Assembly: GCF_002354895.1 (NCBI RefSeq)
Contig: NZ_CP023439.1
Span: forward strand, 744,001 to 808,000
From: Thauera sp. K11
GTDB taxonomy: Bacteria > Pseudomonadota > Gammaproteobacteria > Burkholderiales > Rhodocyclaceae
DNA: 64,000 bases
Direction: 5' to 3'
The notes under the pieces: model-generated
Database searches by the model: none
Told to the model about the DNA's origin: nothing
What the model saw: only the letters and a program-made list of their open reading frames with translations
Program-made: the position numbers and the translations under genes
In this document: positions 36,080-47,563 of the stretch, one piece after another
How positions within the stretch are numbered: the stretch's first letter is position 1
Layout: each line of letters begins with the position of its first letter

Positions 36080-37846
36080 ATGAAAAACATCTGGCGCGTC
36101 ATTCAGTTCGTCCCGGAGTACCGCAGCCGGGTCCTCGGCGTCCTCCTCGTCGGCACCGTCATGGGCCTCATCGCGGCGGGCACGCCCTATCTCTACAAGA
36201 TCATCGTCGACGTGGTCGCCCGCATGCTGTCGGGCCGGATCACGGTGGAGGAGGCGACCGGCAGCATGGTCGTGCTGCTCATCGTCTTCTTCGTGCTGCG
36301 CGTCGGCGTGGTGGTGTTCAGCGCGGTGCAGAACAGGCAGGCCGACGACCTGTGGCTCGACACCGTCAGCACCTTCCGCCAGCGCGTGTTCGACAACATG
36401 ACCCGGCTGTCCATCGACTATTTCGAGAAGACCCGCGCCGGCGAGATCATGGACCGCTTCGGCACCATCACCACCATCACCATGTGGCTGTCCTCGCTCA
36501 CCGAGGGCACGCTGGGCAACATCCTGCAGATGGGCTTCATCGTCATCGTGCTGCTGGTCAAGGCGCCGGTGGTCGGCCTGCTGATGCTGGGCGTGCTGGC
36601 CTTCAACTTCTACATCTCGTACCGCACGGTGCACTGGACCAGGCCCTACCGGCGCGGCTGGCAGGCCCAGGCGGGAAGGATGACCGGCCTGCTCGCGGAG
36701 ATGATCGGCAACATCGCCACGGTGCGCAGCTTCGGCGGCGAGCCGGCGGTCAAGCAGCGCTACGACGACACCCAGGCCGAATGGCGCGTCACCCGCGGCC
36801 GGCTGCACGTGCTGGAATGGCGCTCCGGGCTGGCGCTCAACGTCGCGAACACCTTCGCCGTGTTCGCCGCGGTCGCCTGGACCGCCTACGGCGCGCTGCA
36901 GGGGCACTTCACCACCGGCGACATCCTGCTGGTGCTGACCCTGACGCAGAACCTCGTCAATACCATCCAGCCCATCTCGCGGCTGGTGAACCAGGCCGGT
37001 GACATCGAAAGCTCGGCCGAGCGCCTGGTCGAACTGCTCGACGTCGAGGCCGAACTGGCCGACGCGCCGGATGCGGTGGATCTGGGCGACCTGGAAACCA
37101 TCGCCTTCGAGCACGTGGGCTTCACCTATCCGGGCAAGAGCACGCCGACGCTGCACGACGTCTCCTTCGTGCTGCGCGCCGGCCAGTCGGTGGCGCTGGT
37201 GGGGCCGAGCGGCAGCGGCAAGACCACCATCGTCAAGCTGCTGATGCGCTTCTACGACCCCACGGAGGGCCGCATCCTGATCAACGGCCGCGACCTGCGC
37301 GACTACCGCCAGCGCTCGGTGCGCGCGCGCATGGGCGTCGTGCTGCAGGACGTGGCGCTGTTCAACGACAGCATCGGCGAGAACATCGCCTTCGCCCGGC
37401 CGGGCGCCGAACCCGGGGAGGTGAGGGCGGCCGCGGCCGCGGCCCATGCCGACGCCTTCATCCAGCGCATGTCCGATGCCTACGACACCCTGGTCGGCGA
37501 GCGCGGCATCAAGCTCTCGGGCGGCGAGAAGCAGCGGGTGGCGATCGCCCGCGCCATCCTCAAGGACCCGCAGCTCATCATCCTCGACGAGGCGACCAGC
37601 GCGCTCGACTCCGAATCCGAGCACGTCGTGCAGCAGGGCCTGGAGCGCCTGCTGCGCGGCCGCAGCTCGGTGATCATCGCCCACCGCCTGAGCACGGTGA
37701 TGGGCGCCGACCAGATCCTGGTGATCCAGAACGGCCGCGTCGTCGAGCATGGCCGCCATGCCGAGCTGTCCGCCATCCCCGGCGGGCTCTACAAGCGCCT
37801 GTGCCGGCTGCAGAGCGAAGGGCGGCTGGCGGAGATGGCGATCTGA
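36080..37846 (+). CDS. ABC exporter, fused membrane and ATPase domains
   Basis: A 588-residue half-transporter: six hydrophobic helices (to about 320) and an ATPase domain with Walker A GPSGSGKTT, Q-loop VLQDVALF, signature LSGGEKQRVAIARAI, Walker B LIILDEATSALD and AHRLSTV. All catalytic residues are intact, so a homodimer is likely. It lies 53 bases after yejA in the same direction and 61 bases before mdtA. No terminator separates them, so it may belong to a single long transcript with the importer and the RND pump. The substrate is unknown. Confidence 0.9.
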   Translation: MKNIWRVIQFVPEYRSRVLGVLLVGTVMGLIAAGTPYLYKIIVDVVARMLSGRITVEEATGSMVVLLIVFFVLRVGVVVFSAVQNRQADDLWLDTVSTFRQRVFDNMTRLSIDYFEKTRAGEIMDRFGTITTITMWLSSLTEGTLGNILQMGFIVIVLLVKAPVVGLLMLGVLAFNFYISYRTVHWTRPYRRGWQAQAGRMTGLLAEMIGNIATVRSFGGEPAVKQRYDDTQAEWRVTRGRLHVLEWRSGLALNVANTFAVFAAVAWTAYGALQGHFTTGDILLVLTLTQNLVNTIQPISRLVNQAGDIESSAERLVELLDVEAELADAPDAVDLGDLETIAFEHVGFTYPGKSTPTLHDVSFVLRAGQSVALVGPSGSGKTTIVKLLMRFYDPTEGRILINGRDLRDYRQRSVRARMGVVLQDVALFNDSIGENIAFARPGAEPGEVRAAAAAAHADAFIQRMSDAYDTLVGERGIKLSGGEKQRVAIARAILKDPQLIILDEATSALDSESEHVVQQGLERLLRGRSSVIIAHRLSTVMGADQILVIQNGRVVEHGRHAELSAIPGGLYKRLCRLQSEGRLAEMAI

Positions 37847-37907
37847 TCCGGCGCGCCCGCCGCCCGTCCGCGGCGGGCCGAATCCAGTCTTGAACGCAGG
37901 AAACGCG

Positions 37908-39188
37908 ATGTCCATCCGCAAGCGAAAGCACTTCATCCTTTGGCCGCTCGCCGTGCTGGCCGCCGCCGGCGCCTGGTGGCTGTGGCAGGGGCGCGGCTCG
38001 CCGGCCCAGGCCGCCCCGGCGCCGGAGGCCGCCCGCGCCGGGCAGAACGGTGTGGGCGGGCGGGATGCGCCCCCGGGCGCGGGCGGGCAGAGCGGCGCCG
38101 GGCGGGAGGTGCCGGTGGCGGCGCTGCCGGTGCGCAAGGCGTCGGTGCGCGTGGTGCAGACCGGGCCGGGCTCGGTGGCGCCGCTCGGGCAGGTGACGGT
38201 GCGGGCGCGCGTCGACGGCCAACTGGTGAGGGTGCTGTTCGACGAAGGGCAGGACGTGCGCGCCGGCGCCTTGCTGGCGGAGATCGATCCGCGCCCCTAC
38301 CGCGCCCAGCTCGCCCAGGTCGAAGGGCAGGCGCAGCGCAACCGCGCGCTGCTCGACAACGCCCGGCTGGACCTCGAACGCTACCGCACCCTGCTCGATC
38401 AGCAGTCTATCGCTCGGCAACTGGTCGATGCGCAGGCGTCGCTGGTGCGCCAGTACGAGGGCACGGTGCGCGCCGACCAGGGCCTGGTCGACCAGGCGAG
38501 GCTGCAGCTCGAATTCACCCGCATCACCGCGCCGATCAGCGGCCGCATCGGCCTGCGGCAGGTCGACGCCGGCAACAACATCTCGCCGTCGGACAGCGGC
38601 GGCCTGGCGGTGATCACCGAGCGTGACCCGATCTCGGTGGTGTTCGCGCTGCCGGAAAACCTGCTGCCGCAGGTCGCGCAGCGCTTCGAGGTCGGCCGCA
38701 GGGCCGGGCGGCCGCTGCCGGTGGAAGCCTGGGACCGCGGCGGCCGCAGGCTGCTGGGCCGCGGCGAACTGCGCAGCATCGACAACCAGATCGACCAGGC
38801 CACCGGCACCGTCAGGCTCAAGGCGGTGTTCGCCAACCCCGACGGCGGGCTCTTCCCCAACCAGTTCGTCAACGTCCATCTGCTGGTCGAGACGCGCGAT
38901 GCGGCGGTGGTGGTGCCGGGCGCCGCGGTGCAGCGCGGCAACCGCGGCGCCTTCGTCTACGTGGTGGGCGAGGATCGCACGGTGGCGGTGCGGCCGGTCT
39001 CGCTCGGGCCGGTGGACGGCGAGGACGTGGTGGTGGAGCAGGGCCTCGAACCGGGCGAACTGGTGGTGGTGAGCGGCGTCGACCGCCTGCGCGCCGGCGC
39101 GCGGGTGGCACTGGCGGAGGCCGCGAAGCCCGGCAATGGCGACGGTCCCGGCGGCAACGGCCGCGGCCCGGCCCCCGGCCGCTCCTGA
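37908..39188 (+). CDS. mdtA: RND efflux periplasmic adaptor, MdtA type
   Basis: A 426-residue membrane fusion protein that joins the MdtB/MdtC pumps to an outer-membrane channel. One N-terminal helix (HFILWPLAVLAAAGAWWLW) is followed by a Gly/Ala/Pro linker and then the biotinyl-lipoyl-like and coiled-coil hairpin region (RVDGQLVRVLFDEGQDVRAGALLAEIDPRPY, QRNRALLDNARLDLERYRTLL) and the beta-barrel ITERDPISVVFALPENLLP. The frame is open upstream, but ATG 37908 with AGGA eight bases before gives the correct N-terminus. The mdtA, mdtB and mdtC genes are tightly packed. Confidence 0.93.
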   Translation: MSIRKRKHFILWPLAVLAAAGAWWLWQGRGSPAQAAPAPEAARAGQNGVGGRDAPPGAGGQSGAGREVPVAALPVRKASVRVVQTGPGSVAPLGQVTVRARVDGQLVRVLFDEGQDVRAGALLAEIDPRPYRAQLAQVEGQAQRNRALLDNARLDLERYRTLLDQQSIARQLVDAQASLVRQYEGTVRADQGLVDQARLQLEFTRITAPISGRIGLRQVDAGNNISPSDSGGLAVITERDPISVVFALPENLLPQVAQRFEVGRRAGRPLPVEAWDRGGRRLLGRGELRSIDNQIDQATGTVRLKAVFANPDGGLFPNQFVNVHLLVETRDAAVVVPGAAVQRGNRGAFVYVVGEDRTVAVRPVSLGPVDGEDVVVEQGLEPGELVVVSGVDRLRAGARVALAEAAKPGNGDGPGGNGRGPAPGRS

Positions 39189-39197
39189 CGCGCGGCG

Positions 39198-42100
39198 ATG
39201 GATCTCTCCCGCATCTTCGTCCTGCGCCCGATCGCGACCACGCTGCTGATGGTCGCCATCCTGCTCGCCGGGGCGCTGGCCTACCGGCTGCTGCCGCAGG
39301 CCGCGCTGCCGCAGGTGGATTACCCGACCATCCAGGTGGTGACGCACTACCCGGGCGCGAGCCCCGAGATGATGGCCAACGTGGTGACGGCGCCGCTGGA
39401 ACGGCAGTTCGGCAGCATCGCCGGGCTGAGCCAGATGTCCTCGACCAGTTCGGCCGGGTCCTCGGTCATCACCCTGCAGTTCGCCCTCGACGTCAGCCTC
39501 GACGTCGCGGTGCAGTCGGTGCAGGCGGCGATCAACGCGGCGGCCAACTTCCTGCCGGCCGAACTGCCGTCGCCGCCGGTGTACAGCAAGGTCAATCCGG
39601 CCGAGGCGCCGGTGCTGACGCTGGCGGTGAGTTCGCCCACGCTGCCGCTGTCCAGGGTGCGCGACATCGCCGAGACCCAGCTCGCGCAGCGCATCGCGCA
39701 GGTGTCCGGGGTCGGCCTCGTCAGCCTCGCCGGCGGCCAGCGTCCGGCGGTGCGCATCCGCGCGATGCCGGGCGCGCTGGCCGCCTACGGCCTGGGCTTC
39801 GACCAGGTCCGCGGCGCCATCGGCAGCGCCAACTCCAACCAGGCCAAGGGCTTTCTCGACGGGCGGCTGCAGTCCTCGGCGCTGGACGCGAACAGCCAGT
39901 TGCGCGATGCCGGCGAATACCGGCGCGCGATCATCGCCGTGCGCAACGGCAATCCGGTGCGCCTGGGCGACGTCGCCGAGGTGGTCGAGGGCACCGAGGA
40001 CGCCCGCCTCGCCGCCTGGGTCGACACCCGGCAGGCGATCCTGGTGAACATCCAGCGCCAGCCCGGCGCCAACGTCATCGAACTGGTCGACCGCGTCCAT
40101 GCCCTGCTGCCCGGCCTGTCGCAGGTGCTGCCGGCCGAGGTCGAGCTGCGCGTGCTCACCGACCGCAGTACCACCATCCGCAGCTCGGTGCGCGACGTGC
40201 AGGCCGAACTGGTGCTGGCGGTCGCGCTGGTGGTGATGGTGATCTTCCTCTTCCTGCGCACGCTGGCCGGCACGCTGATCCCGGCGCTGGCGGTGCCGCT
40301 GTCGCTGGTCGGCACCTTCGGCGCGATGTACCTGCTCGGCTTCAGCATCAACAACCTGACGCTGATGGCGCTCACCATCGCGACCGGCTTCGTGGTGGAC
40401 GACGCGATCGTCATGATCGAGAACATCGCGCGCCACATGGAGGAGGGCAAGAACGCGCTGGATGCCGCGCTGGACGGCGCCCGGCAGATCGGCTTCACCA
40501 TCGTGTCGCTGACCTTCTCGCTGATCGCCGTGCTCATCCCGCTGCTCTTCATGGGCGATCTCGTCGGGCGGCTGTTCCGCGAGTTCGCGGTGACGCTGGC
40601 GGTGGCGGTGCTGATCTCGGCGGTGGTGTCGCTGACGCTCACGCCGATGCTGTGCGCGCGCCTGCTCAGGCCGGCGCCGGCGCAGCCGGGCGGCTTCGAG
40701 CGCGCCTCGGCGGCCTTCTTCGAGCGCGTGGTGGCCGCCTACGGCCGCGCGCTGGACCGGGTGCTGGCGCGCCAGCCCGCCGCGCTGGCCGTCGCCGCCG
40801 GCACGCTGCTGCTGACCGTGCTGCTCGCCTGGTGGGTGCCGAAGGGCTTCTTCCCGGTGCAGGACACCGGCGTCATCCAGGGCATCAGCGAAGCGCCGCA
40901 GTCGATCTCCTTCGCCGCGATGTCCGCGCGGCAGCAGGCGCTGGCGCGCGTCATCCTCGAGGATCCGGCGGTCGAGGGCCTGTCGTCCATCGTCGGCGTG
41001 GACGGGATCAACACCACGCTCAACAGCGGGCGCATGCTGATCGCGCTCAAGCCCCACGCGGTGCGCGGCGAGGATGCGGCGGCCATCGCCCGCCGCCTGC
41101 AGGATGCGGTGGCGCAGGTCGATGGCATCGCGCTGTCGCTGCAGCCGGTGCAGGACCTGACGGTGGACGACCGCATCAGCCGGAGCCGCTACCAGTTGCT
41201 GGTGGAAAGCCCGGACGCCGGGCTGCTGGCGGACTGGGTGCCGCGCATCGCCGAGCGCCTGCGCGGCCTGCCGCAACTGGCCGCGGTCCGGTCCAGCCTG
41301 CAGGACGGCGGCCTCGTCGCCCGCATCGAGGTGGACCGCGACAGCGCGGCGCGGCGCGGCATCACCATGGCGGCGATCGACGACGTGCTCTACAGCGCCT
41401 ACGGCCAGCGCTTCGTATCCACCATCTTCACCCAGACCAACCAGTACCGCGTGGTGCTGGAGGCGGCGCCCGACGACGGCGGCGCCGGCCCGGCTGCGCT
41501 CGGCCGGCTCTACGTGGCGGCGGCGTCCGGCCGGCTGGTGCCGCTGGACAGCGTGGCGCGCGTGGTGGAACAGCCGGCGCCGCTCCTGATCGGCCGCGAG
41601 AAGCAGTTCCCGGCCGCGACCGTGGGCTTCGATCCGGCCGAGGGCGTGGCGCTCGGCCAGGCGGTGGCCGCCATCGAGGCCGAACTGGCCGCGCTCGCGC
41701 TGCCGTCCGCCGTCCATGCCCGCTTCCAGGGCGCGGCCATGGCCTTCAACAGCGCGCTCGCCGACGAACTCGTCCTGGTGCTGGCGGCGGTGCTGTGCAT
41801 GTACATCGTGCTGGGCGTGCTCTACGAGAGCTACATCCACCCGCTGACCATCCTGTCCACCCTGCCCTCGGCCGGGGTCGGCGCGCTGCTGGCGCTGCTG
41901 CTGTGCGGCGGCGAACTGAACGTGATCGCCATCATCGGCATCGTGCTGCTGATCGGGATCGTGCAGAAGAACGGCATCATGATCATCGACTTCGCGCTCG
42001 AGGCGGAGCGCGAACGCGGCTGCAGCCCGCGCGAGGCCATCCACCAGGCTTGCCTGCTGCGCTTCCGGCCCATCCTGATGACCACGCTGGCGGCGCTGTT

Positions 42101-42305
42101 CGGCGCGGTGCCGCTGGTGCTCGGCAGCGGACCCGGCTCCGAGCTGCGGCAGCCGCTGGGGATCGCGATGATAGGCGGCCTGATGCTGAGCCAGGTACTG
42201 ACGCTGTTCACCACCCCGGTCATCTACCTGTGGTTCGACCGGCTCGCCCGCCTCGTGCGCAGCGCGCGCGGGGCGGCCGCCACCGCCGGCGCGGCGTCCC
42301 GATGA
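39198..42305 (+). CDS. mdtB: RND efflux pump subunit, MdtB type
   Basis: A 1035-residue inner-membrane proton-driven pump with twelve helices and two large periplasmic loops. The proton relay Asp pair is visible in [15 protein letters not shown]. Other HAE1 marks are [11 protein letters not shown] near the start, [19 protein letters not shown] and the symmetrical second-half segment [16 protein letters not shown]. Its stop overlaps the mdtC start by four bases. MdtB and MdtC normally form a heterotrimer that exports amphiphilic compounds. Confidence 0.95.
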   Translation: MDLSRIFVLRPIATTLLMVAILLAGALAYRLLPQAALPQVDYPTIQVVTHYPGASPEMMANVVTAPLERQFGSIAGLSQMSSTSSAGSSVITLQFALDVSLDVAVQSVQAAINAAANFLPAELPSPPVYSKVNPAEAPVLTLAVSSPTLPLSRVRDIAETQLAQRIAQVSGVGLVSLAGGQRPAVRIRAMPGALAAYGLGFDQVRGAIGSANSNQAKGFLDGRLQSSALDANSQLRDAGEYRRAIIAVRNGNPVRLGDVAEVVEGTEDARLAAWVDTRQAILVNIQRQPGANVIELVDRVHALLPGLSQVLPAEVELRVLTDRSTTIRSSVRDVQAELVLAVALVVMVIFLFLRTLAGTLIPALAVPLSLVGTFGAMYLLGFSINNLTLMALTIATGFVVDDAIVMIENIARHMEEGKNALDAALDGARQIGFTIVSLTFSLIAVLIPLLFMGDLVGRLFREFAVTLAVAVLISAVVSLTLTPMLCARLLRPAPAQPGGFERASAAFFERVVAAYGRALDRVLARQPAALAVAAGTLLLTVLLAWWVPKGFFPVQDTGVIQGISEAPQSISFAAMSARQQALARVILEDPAVEGLSSIVGVDGINTTLNSGRMLIALKPHAVRGEDAAAIARRLQDAVAQVDGIALSLQPVQDLTVDDRISRSRYQLLVESPDAGLLADWVPRIAERLRGLPQLAAVRSSLQDGGLVARIEVDRDSAARRGITMAAIDDVLYSAYGQRFVSTIFTQTNQYRVVLEAAPDDGGAGPAALGRLYVAAASGRLVPLDSVARVVEQPAPLLIGREKQFPAATVGFDPAEGVALGQAVAAIEAELAALALPSAVHARFQGAAMAFNSALADELVLVLAAVLCMYIVLGVLYESYIHPLTILSTLPSAGVGALLALLLCGGELNVIAIIGIVLLIGIVQKNGIMIIDFALEAERERGCSPREAIHQACLLRFRPILMTTLAALFGAVPLVLGSGPGSELRQPLGIAMIGGLMLSQVLTLFTTPVIYLWFDRLARLVRSARGAAATAGAASR

Positions 42306-45300
42306 GCGGCCTGCCGGTCTTCATCCACCGTCCGGTCGCGACCTCGCTGCTGCTGCTGGCGGTCGCGCTCGCCGGCGTGCTCGCGCTGGTGCGCCTGCCG
42401 GTGGCCTCGCTGCCGCAGGTGGACCTGCCCACCATCGGCGTCAGCGCCTCGCTGCCGGGTGCGAACCCCGAGGTGATGGCGGCCACCGTGGCGATGCCGC
42501 TGGAGCGCGCCTTCGGCCAGATCGCCGGCATCACCGAGATGACGTCCACCAGCACCCAGGGCAGCACCCGCATCAACCTGCAGTTCGAACTCGGCCGCGA
42601 CATCGACGGCGCGGCGCGCGACGTGCAGGCGGCGATCAACGCGGCGCGCGCCCTGCTGCCGTCCAGCCTGCCGGGCAACCCCACCTACCGCAAGGCGAAC
42701 TCCGTCGGCCCACCGGTGCTGGCGATCGCGCTCACCTCCGGCACCCACACCCAGGACCAGCTCTACGACGTGGCCTTCTCGCTGATCGGCCAGAAGATCG
42801 CCCAGGTGCGCGGCGTGGGCCAGGTCAACGTGAACGGCAGCGCGTTGCGGGCGGTCCGGATCGAAGTCGATCCGCTCGCCCTGCGGCACCACGGCATCGG
42901 CCTGGAACAGGTGCGGACGGCCATCGCCGCGGCCAACAGCCACCTGCCGCGCGGGCTGCTGGAAGACGGCGGACGGCGCTGGCAGATCGAGGTGAACGCG
43001 CCGGGCCGCCAGGCGCGCGATTTCCGCGATCTCGTCATCGCCGCCGGCCCCGGCGGCGTGCTGCGCCTGGCCGACGTCGCCACCGTCAGCGATTCGGTGC
43101 AGGACCTGCGCATCGGCGGCACCTCGGGCGGCAGGCCGGCGGTGATCCTCGCGGTCAACCAGCAGCCCGGCGCCAACGTCGTCGATACCGTGGACGCGGT
43201 GAAGGCCCTGCTGCCCGGCCTGCGCGAGATCATCCCCAGCGGCATCGACGTGGAGGTGGTGATCGACCGCAGCACGACGATACGCAAGTCGCTGCGCGAG
43301 ATCGGCGAAACCCTGGCGATCGCGGTGGCGCTGGTGGTGCTGGTCACCTACGTCTTCCTCGGCAGCGGCCGGGCGACGGTGATCCCCTGCATCGTGATCC
43401 CGGTCACCCTGCTGGGCACGCTGGCGGTGATCCACCTGCTCGGCTACAGCCTCAACAACCTGTCGCTGATGGCCCTGATCGTGGCGACCTGCTTCGTCGT
43501 GGACGATGCCATCGTCGTCGTCGAATACGTCGGGCGCCACATCGAGGCCGGGCTGGCGCCGCTGCAGGCGGCCCTGCGCGGCATCGGCGAAGTCGGCTTC
43601 ACCCTGGTGGCGATGTGCCTGGCGCTGGTGGCGGTGTTCATTCCGCTGCTGCTGATGGGCGGGCTGATCGGGCGGATGTTCCGCGAATTCGCCATCACCC
43701 TGGTGGCGGCGGTGGGCATCTCCACCGTCGTGTCGCTGGTCGCGACGCCGATGCTGTGCTCGCGCTGGCTGCGGCCGTCGGGCCCGCGCCGCGCGAGGCG
43801 GGACTGGCTGGCGGCGCCGGAAGCCGCCTACGCCCGCAGCCTGGCCTTCGCGCTGCGCCACCGCCATGCCGTGCTCGCGCTGCTGGCGGGCGTGATCGCC
43901 TTCAACGTCTACCTGTACGCCGCGGTGCCCAAGGGCTTCTTCCCGGAGCAGGACACCGGCCGGCTGAACGGCTTCTTCCGCGCCGACCAGAGCGTCTCCT
44001 TCCAGCACATGCGGCAGAAGGTCGGCGAACTGATGGCCATCGTCGCCGCCGACCCCGACGTCGAGACCTCCTACGAATACACCGGCGGCTCGGGCGGCGG
44101 GCAGGTCAATGCGGGGTCGATGTTCGCCCGCCTCAAGCCGCTGCCCGGGCGCAGCGCCACCGCGGCCGAGGTCGTCGCCCGGCTGCGGCCGAAGCTGGCG
44201 CAGGTGGCCGGCGCCACCCTGTTCCTCAACGCGCAGCAGGAACTCAACATCGGCGCCCGCCAGGGCGGGGCGCAATACCAGTTCACCCTGCTCGCCGACG
44301 AACTCGCCCCGCTGCGCCAGCTCGCCCCGCACCTGCGCAACGCGCTGGCGCAACTGCCGGAACTGACCGACGTCAACAGCGACTTCCAGGACGGCGGCCT
44401 GCTGACCCGGCTGGAGGTGGACCGCGAGGCGGCGGCGCGGCTGGGCATCACCGCGCGCCAGATCGACTCCGCGCTGAACGACGCCTTCGGGCAGCGGCTG
44501 GTCGCCACCCTGTTCGAGCCGCTCAACCAGTACTACCTGGTGCTGTCGGTGGCGCCGATGCATGCCGCCGGTCCGCAGGCGCTGGAGAACATCCACCTCG
44601 CCGGCAGCGGCCCGGCGCGGGTGCCGCTGTCGGCGATCGCGCGCTGGGAGGCGGACCGCACGCCGCTCGCGGTCAACCATCAGGGCACCTTCGCCGCCGC
44701 CACCGTGTCCTTCAACCTCGCGCCCGGTGTCTCGCTCGACCGCGCCACGGCGGCGATCGAGGCGGCCTTCGAGCGGCTGCAGCCGCCGGACGGCGTGTCC
44801 GGCCGCTTCGCCGGCACCGCCAGGATCTTCCAGGAATCGATGGAGAGCCAGCCCTGGCTCATCCTCGCCGCCATCCTCGCGGTCTACATCGTGCTCGGCA
44901 TGCTGTACGAAAGCACCGCGCTGCCGCTGGTGATCCTGTCCACCCTGCCGTCGGCCGGCGTGGGCGCGCTGCTCGCGCTCCTGGCCTGCGGCAGCCCGTT
45001 CACCCTGATCGCCTTCATCGGCGTGACGCTGCTGGTGGGGCTGGTGATGAAGAACGCGATCATGATGGTCGATACCGCGCTGCAGCGGGAACGCCTGCTC
45101 GGCCTGTCGCCGGAGCAGGCCATCCTGCAGTCCTGCCGGCAGCGCTTCCGGCCCATCGTCATGACCAGCATCGCCGCCATCCTCGGGGCGCTGCCGCTGG
45201 CCCTGGGCGCGGGCGACGGCGCCGAGCTGCGCCGGCCGCTGGGCATCTCCATCGTCGGCGGCCTGGTATTCAGCCAGTTGCTGACCCTCTACACGACACC

Positions 45301-45391
45301 GGTGGTGTATCTCCACCTCGACCGCCTGCGGCACCAGGCGGTCGCCCGCTGGCGCCGCGGCCGCGGGCAGACGAGCATGAGGCAGCCATGA
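42302..45391 (+). CDS. mdtC: RND efflux pump subunit, MdtC type
   Basis: A 1029-residue partner of MdtB. The start ATG 42302 is inside the mdtB stop (ATGA). [35 protein letters not shown] and the Asp pair in [17 protein letters not shown] are present. It has the usual twelve-helix layout. The stop overlaps the start of the outer-membrane factor gene by four bases. Confidence 0.95.
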   Translation: MSGLPVFIHRPVATSLLLLAVALAGVLALVRLPVASLPQVDLPTIGVSASLPGANPEVMAATVAMPLERAFGQIAGITEMTSTSTQGSTRINLQFELGRDIDGAARDVQAAINAARALLPSSLPGNPTYRKANSVGPPVLAIALTSGTHTQDQLYDVAFSLIGQKIAQVRGVGQVNVNGSALRAVRIEVDPLALRHHGIGLEQVRTAIAAANSHLPRGLLEDGGRRWQIEVNAPGRQARDFRDLVIAAGPGGVLRLADVATVSDSVQDLRIGGTSGGRPAVILAVNQQPGANVVDTVDAVKALLPGLREIIPSGIDVEVVIDRSTTIRKSLREIGETLAIAVALVVLVTYVFLGSGRATVIPCIVIPVTLLGTLAVIHLLGYSLNNLSLMALIVATCFVVDDAIVVVEYVGRHIEAGLAPLQAALRGIGEVGFTLVAMCLALVAVFIPLLLMGGLIGRMFREFAITLVAAVGISTVVSLVATPMLCSRWLRPSGPRRARRDWLAAPEAAYARSLAFALRHRHAVLALLAGVIAFNVYLYAAVPKGFFPEQDTGRLNGFFRADQSVSFQHMRQKVGELMAIVAADPDVETSYEYTGGSGGGQVNAGSMFARLKPLPGRSATAAEVVARLRPKLAQVAGATLFLNAQQELNIGARQGGAQYQFTLLADELAPLRQLAPHLRNALAQLPELTDVNSDFQDGGLLTRLEVDREAAARLGITARQIDSALNDAFGQRLVATLFEPLNQYYLVLSVAPMHAAGPQALENIHLAGSGPARVPLSAIARWEADRTPLAVNHQGTFAAATVSFNLAPGVSLDRATAAIEAAFERLQPPDGVSGRFAGTARIFQESMESQPWLILAAILAVYIVLGMLYESTALPLVILSTLPSAGVGALLALLACGSPFTLIAFIGVTLLVGLVMKNAIMMVDTALQRERLLGLSPEQAILQSCRQRFRPIVMTSIAAILGALPLALGAGDGAELRRPLGISIVGGLVFSQLLTLYTTPVVYLHLDRLRHQAVARWRRGRGQTSMRQP

Positions 45392-46821
45392 GCACTGGGC
45401 GTACGCACGCACCCCGCCTGATCCTGGCACTGGCCATCCTGCTGCAGGGGTGCAGCAGCGGCCCGGACTACCGCCGGCCGGCGGTCGACGTGCCGGCGGC
45501 GTTCAAGGAAAGCGGCCCGGCGGGCTGGAAGGCGGCGGCACCGGCCGACGCGCTGCCGCGCGACGGCTGGTGGGCGCGCTACCGCGACCCGGCGCTCGAT
45601 GCGCTGATCGCGCGGCTCGGCGACGACCAGCCCGCCATCGCGCTGGCGGGCGCGCGCTACCGCGAGGCGCTGGGGCAGGCGGGCGCGGCGCGCGCCGCCT
45701 TGTGGCCGTCGCTGTCGGCGGGCTGGTCCGACAGCCTGGGCCGCAATGCCGCCGACGGCACGAGCCGCAGCCGCCGGCTGGGGCTGGAGGCGGCGTGGGA
45801 GGCCGACCTGTGGGGCCGCCTGCGGCGGCAGGCCGAAGCGGGCGAGGAGGGCGGCCGCGCGGCGGCGGCCGATCTCGCCGCCGTCCGCCTGTCGGTGCAG
45901 GCCAGCCTGGCGCAGGCCTACTTCCTGCTGCGCGTGCAGGATGCGCGGCAGGAACTGCTCGACGCCACGGTCGCCGCGTACGGCCGGGCCGTCGAACTGA
46001 CGCGCAACCGCCTCGCGGTGGGGATCGCCACCCCGGCCGACGTGGCGCAGGCGCAGACCCAGTTGCATTCGACGCGCGCGCTCGCGGCCGACAACCGCGT
46101 GGCGCGGGCGCAACTGGAGCACCTGCTGGCGACCCTGCTGGGGAGGCCGCCGGCGGACTTCGCGCTGCCGCCCGACCCGTTGAGGCCGGCGGATTTCAGC
46201 CCGCCACCGGTGCCTGCCGGGCTGCCTTCGGAACTGCTGGAGCGGCGCCCCGACGTGGCCGCGGCCGAGCGCCGGGTGGCGGCGGCCAACGCGGAGATCG
46301 GCGTGGCGCGGGCGGCGTGGTTTCCCAGCCTCACATTGAGCGCTTCGCGCGGCCAGTCCGCGGCGCACTATGGCGCGCTGCTCGACACGCCGGCGCGGGT
46401 GTGGTCGCTCGGTGCCGCGCTGGCCCTCACCCTGTTCGACGGCGGCGAGCGGCGCGCGCTGGAGGCGGCAGCGCAGGCCCGCTACGACGCCAGCGCCGCC
46501 GGATACCGGCAGGCGGTGCTGGACGCGTTCCGGGAGGTGGAGGACGCGCTGGCCGCGCTCGGCGGGCTCGAGGAAGAAGCGGAGGCGGTCGCCGCGGCGG
46601 TGAGAAGCGCGCGCGAATCGGAGCAGCAGACGCTCAACCGCTACAAGGCGGGAATGGTGGACTACCTGAGCGTGGTCACCGTGCAGGCGACCACGCTCGG
46701 CAACGAGCGCCAGGCGCTCGACGTCTTCGGCCGCAGGCTGGCCGCCAGCGTGGACCTCGTCCGCGCGCTGGGCGGTGGCTGGCCGGGCGACGACGCTCTC
46801 CGCCTCGCCGACGGCGAATGA
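45388..46821 (+). CDS. Outer-membrane factor lipoprotein (NodT/OprM family)
   Basis: A 477-residue TolC-type channel that completes the MdtABC pump. The lipobox ILLQGCSS (Cys at about 22) is followed by PDYRRPAVDVPAAF, the standard family start. DGWWARYRDPALDALI, LGLEAAWEADLWGRLRR, LPSELLERRPDVAAAERRVAAANAEIGVARAAWFPSL are the paired-repeat marks of the family. The start is translationally coupled to mdtC. It ends the series of same-direction genes that began at yejB. Confidence 0.94.
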   Translation: MSTGRTHAPRLILALAILLQGCSSGPDYRRPAVDVPAAFKESGPAGWKAAAPADALPRDGWWARYRDPALDALIARLGDDQPAIALAGARYREALGQAGAARAALWPSLSAGWSDSLGRNAADGTSRSRRLGLEAAWEADLWGRLRRQAEAGEEGGRAAAADLAAVRLSVQASLAQAYFLLRVQDARQELLDATVAAYGRAVELTRNRLAVGIATPADVAQAQTQLHSTRALAADNRVARAQLEHLLATLLGRPPADFALPPDPLRPADFSPPPVPAGLPSELLERRPDVAAAERRVAAANAEIGVARAAWFPSLTLSASRGQSAAHYGALLDTPARVWSLGAALALTLFDGGERRALEAAAQARYDASAAGYRQAVLDAFREVEDALAALGGLEEEAEAVAAAVRSARESEQQTLNRYKAGMVDYLSVVTVQATTLGNERQALDVFGRRLAASVDLVRALGGGWPGDDALRLADGE

Positions 46822-46830
46822 GGGCGTGAA

Positions 46831-46867
46831 GCGCGGGTCCGCCCTGCGCCGGCGGGCGGGCCCGCGC
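46831..46867. terminator. Hairpin between the outer-membrane factor and nitroreductase genes
   Basis: GCGCGGG (46831-46837) pairs with CCCGCGC (46861-46867), with further G/C pairing inside. It lies between two convergent genes 49 bases apart, where it could stop both transcripts. There is no T-tract. Confidence 0.4.
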
Positions 46868-46870
46868 GGC

Positions 46871-47473
46871 TCACTCGGTGAAGCTGAAGCGGCCCTCGGC
46901 GACGATGCGCTCCAGCGGCAGGCGCTGGTTGGGGCGCTCCTGTTCGCGGAAATCGTCCGGCAGGGTGGCGGCCTCGGCCTGGCGGCCGATGGCGATCGCG
47001 ATCTGGACCTCGAAACCGGCCGGCACGCCCAGCACCTCGCGCGCCCGGTCGCGGTCGAAGCCGCCGATCGCGCGCGTCCGCCAGCCGGCATGCACCGCCT
47101 GGAAGGCGAGGCTGGCCCATGAGGCGCCGGCATCCAGCGCATGGGTGCGCAGCGGCTTGGGGTCGTCCCTGGCCTGGCGCCGGTGGGTGGTCTTCGTGAC
47201 CAGCACCACCAGTGCCGCGGCCTGTTGCGCCCACAGCCGGTTTCTTTCCGCGAGCAGGTCGAGAAAGCCCGGCCAGGCGGCCGAGTCCCTGCGCGCATAG
47301 ACATATCGCCAGGGTTGGGAATTATTGCTCGACGGCGCCCAGCGCGCAGCTTCGAACAATCCCAGCAATTCGGATTCCCCGATCGTTTCGCCGGTAAAGG
47401 CGCGCGGCGACCAGCGCGCGGTGAATATCGGATCGATTCCGAAGGAGGAAAGTCGCTCGTGCTTGTTTGTCAT
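46871..47473 (-). CDS. Nitroreductase-family flavoprotein
   Basis: A 200-residue FMN-dependent NAD(P)H oxidoreductase. The FMN-binding N-terminus RWSPRAFTGETIGESELLGLFEAARWAPSSNNSQPWRYV is diagnostic, and GGFDRDRAREVLGVPAGFEVQIAIAIG is typical of the second half. I choose the Met at 47473; an in-frame ATG lies at 47485, and the frame runs further up. A sigma54 promoter lies 75 bases upstream, placing it in the same regulon as the DszB-like genes. It could reduce a substrate or supply reduced flavin to the LLM monooxygenase. Confidence 0.87.
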   Translation of the reverse strand: MTNKHERLSSFGIDPIFTARWSPRAFTGETIGESELLGLFEAARWAPSSNNSQPWRYVYARRDSAAWPGFLDLLAERNRLWAQQAAALVVLVTKTTHRRQARDDPKPLRTHALDAGASWASLAFQAVHAGWRTRAIGGFDRDRAREVLGVPAGFEVQIAIAIGRQAEAATLPDDFREQERPNQRLPLERIVAEGRFSFTE

Positions 47474-47547
47474 GAGGGGTTCCATGGCTGTTCGACGATT
47501 GCGCGGGCAACCGCGCGATTGCGGCGATTCCCCGGCCGGATGGAAGT

Positions 47548-47563
47548 AGCAGGCCCCATGCCA
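47548..47563 (-). promoter_or_regulatory. Sigma54 promoter for the nitroreductase gene
   Basis: Read on the minus strand it is TGGCATGGGGCCTGCT with GG and GC ten bases apart. It lies 75 bases before the start codon. Confidence 0.74.

Noticed and set aside
37674..42044. A 1456-codon open frame on the minus strand opposite mdtAB
   Set aside because: It is a shadow of GC-rich coding on the plus strand: low-complexity His/Arg/Asp/Gln composition, no domain, and opposite well-conserved genes. The same holds for the long minus frames at 32224-35274 and 42224-45430.
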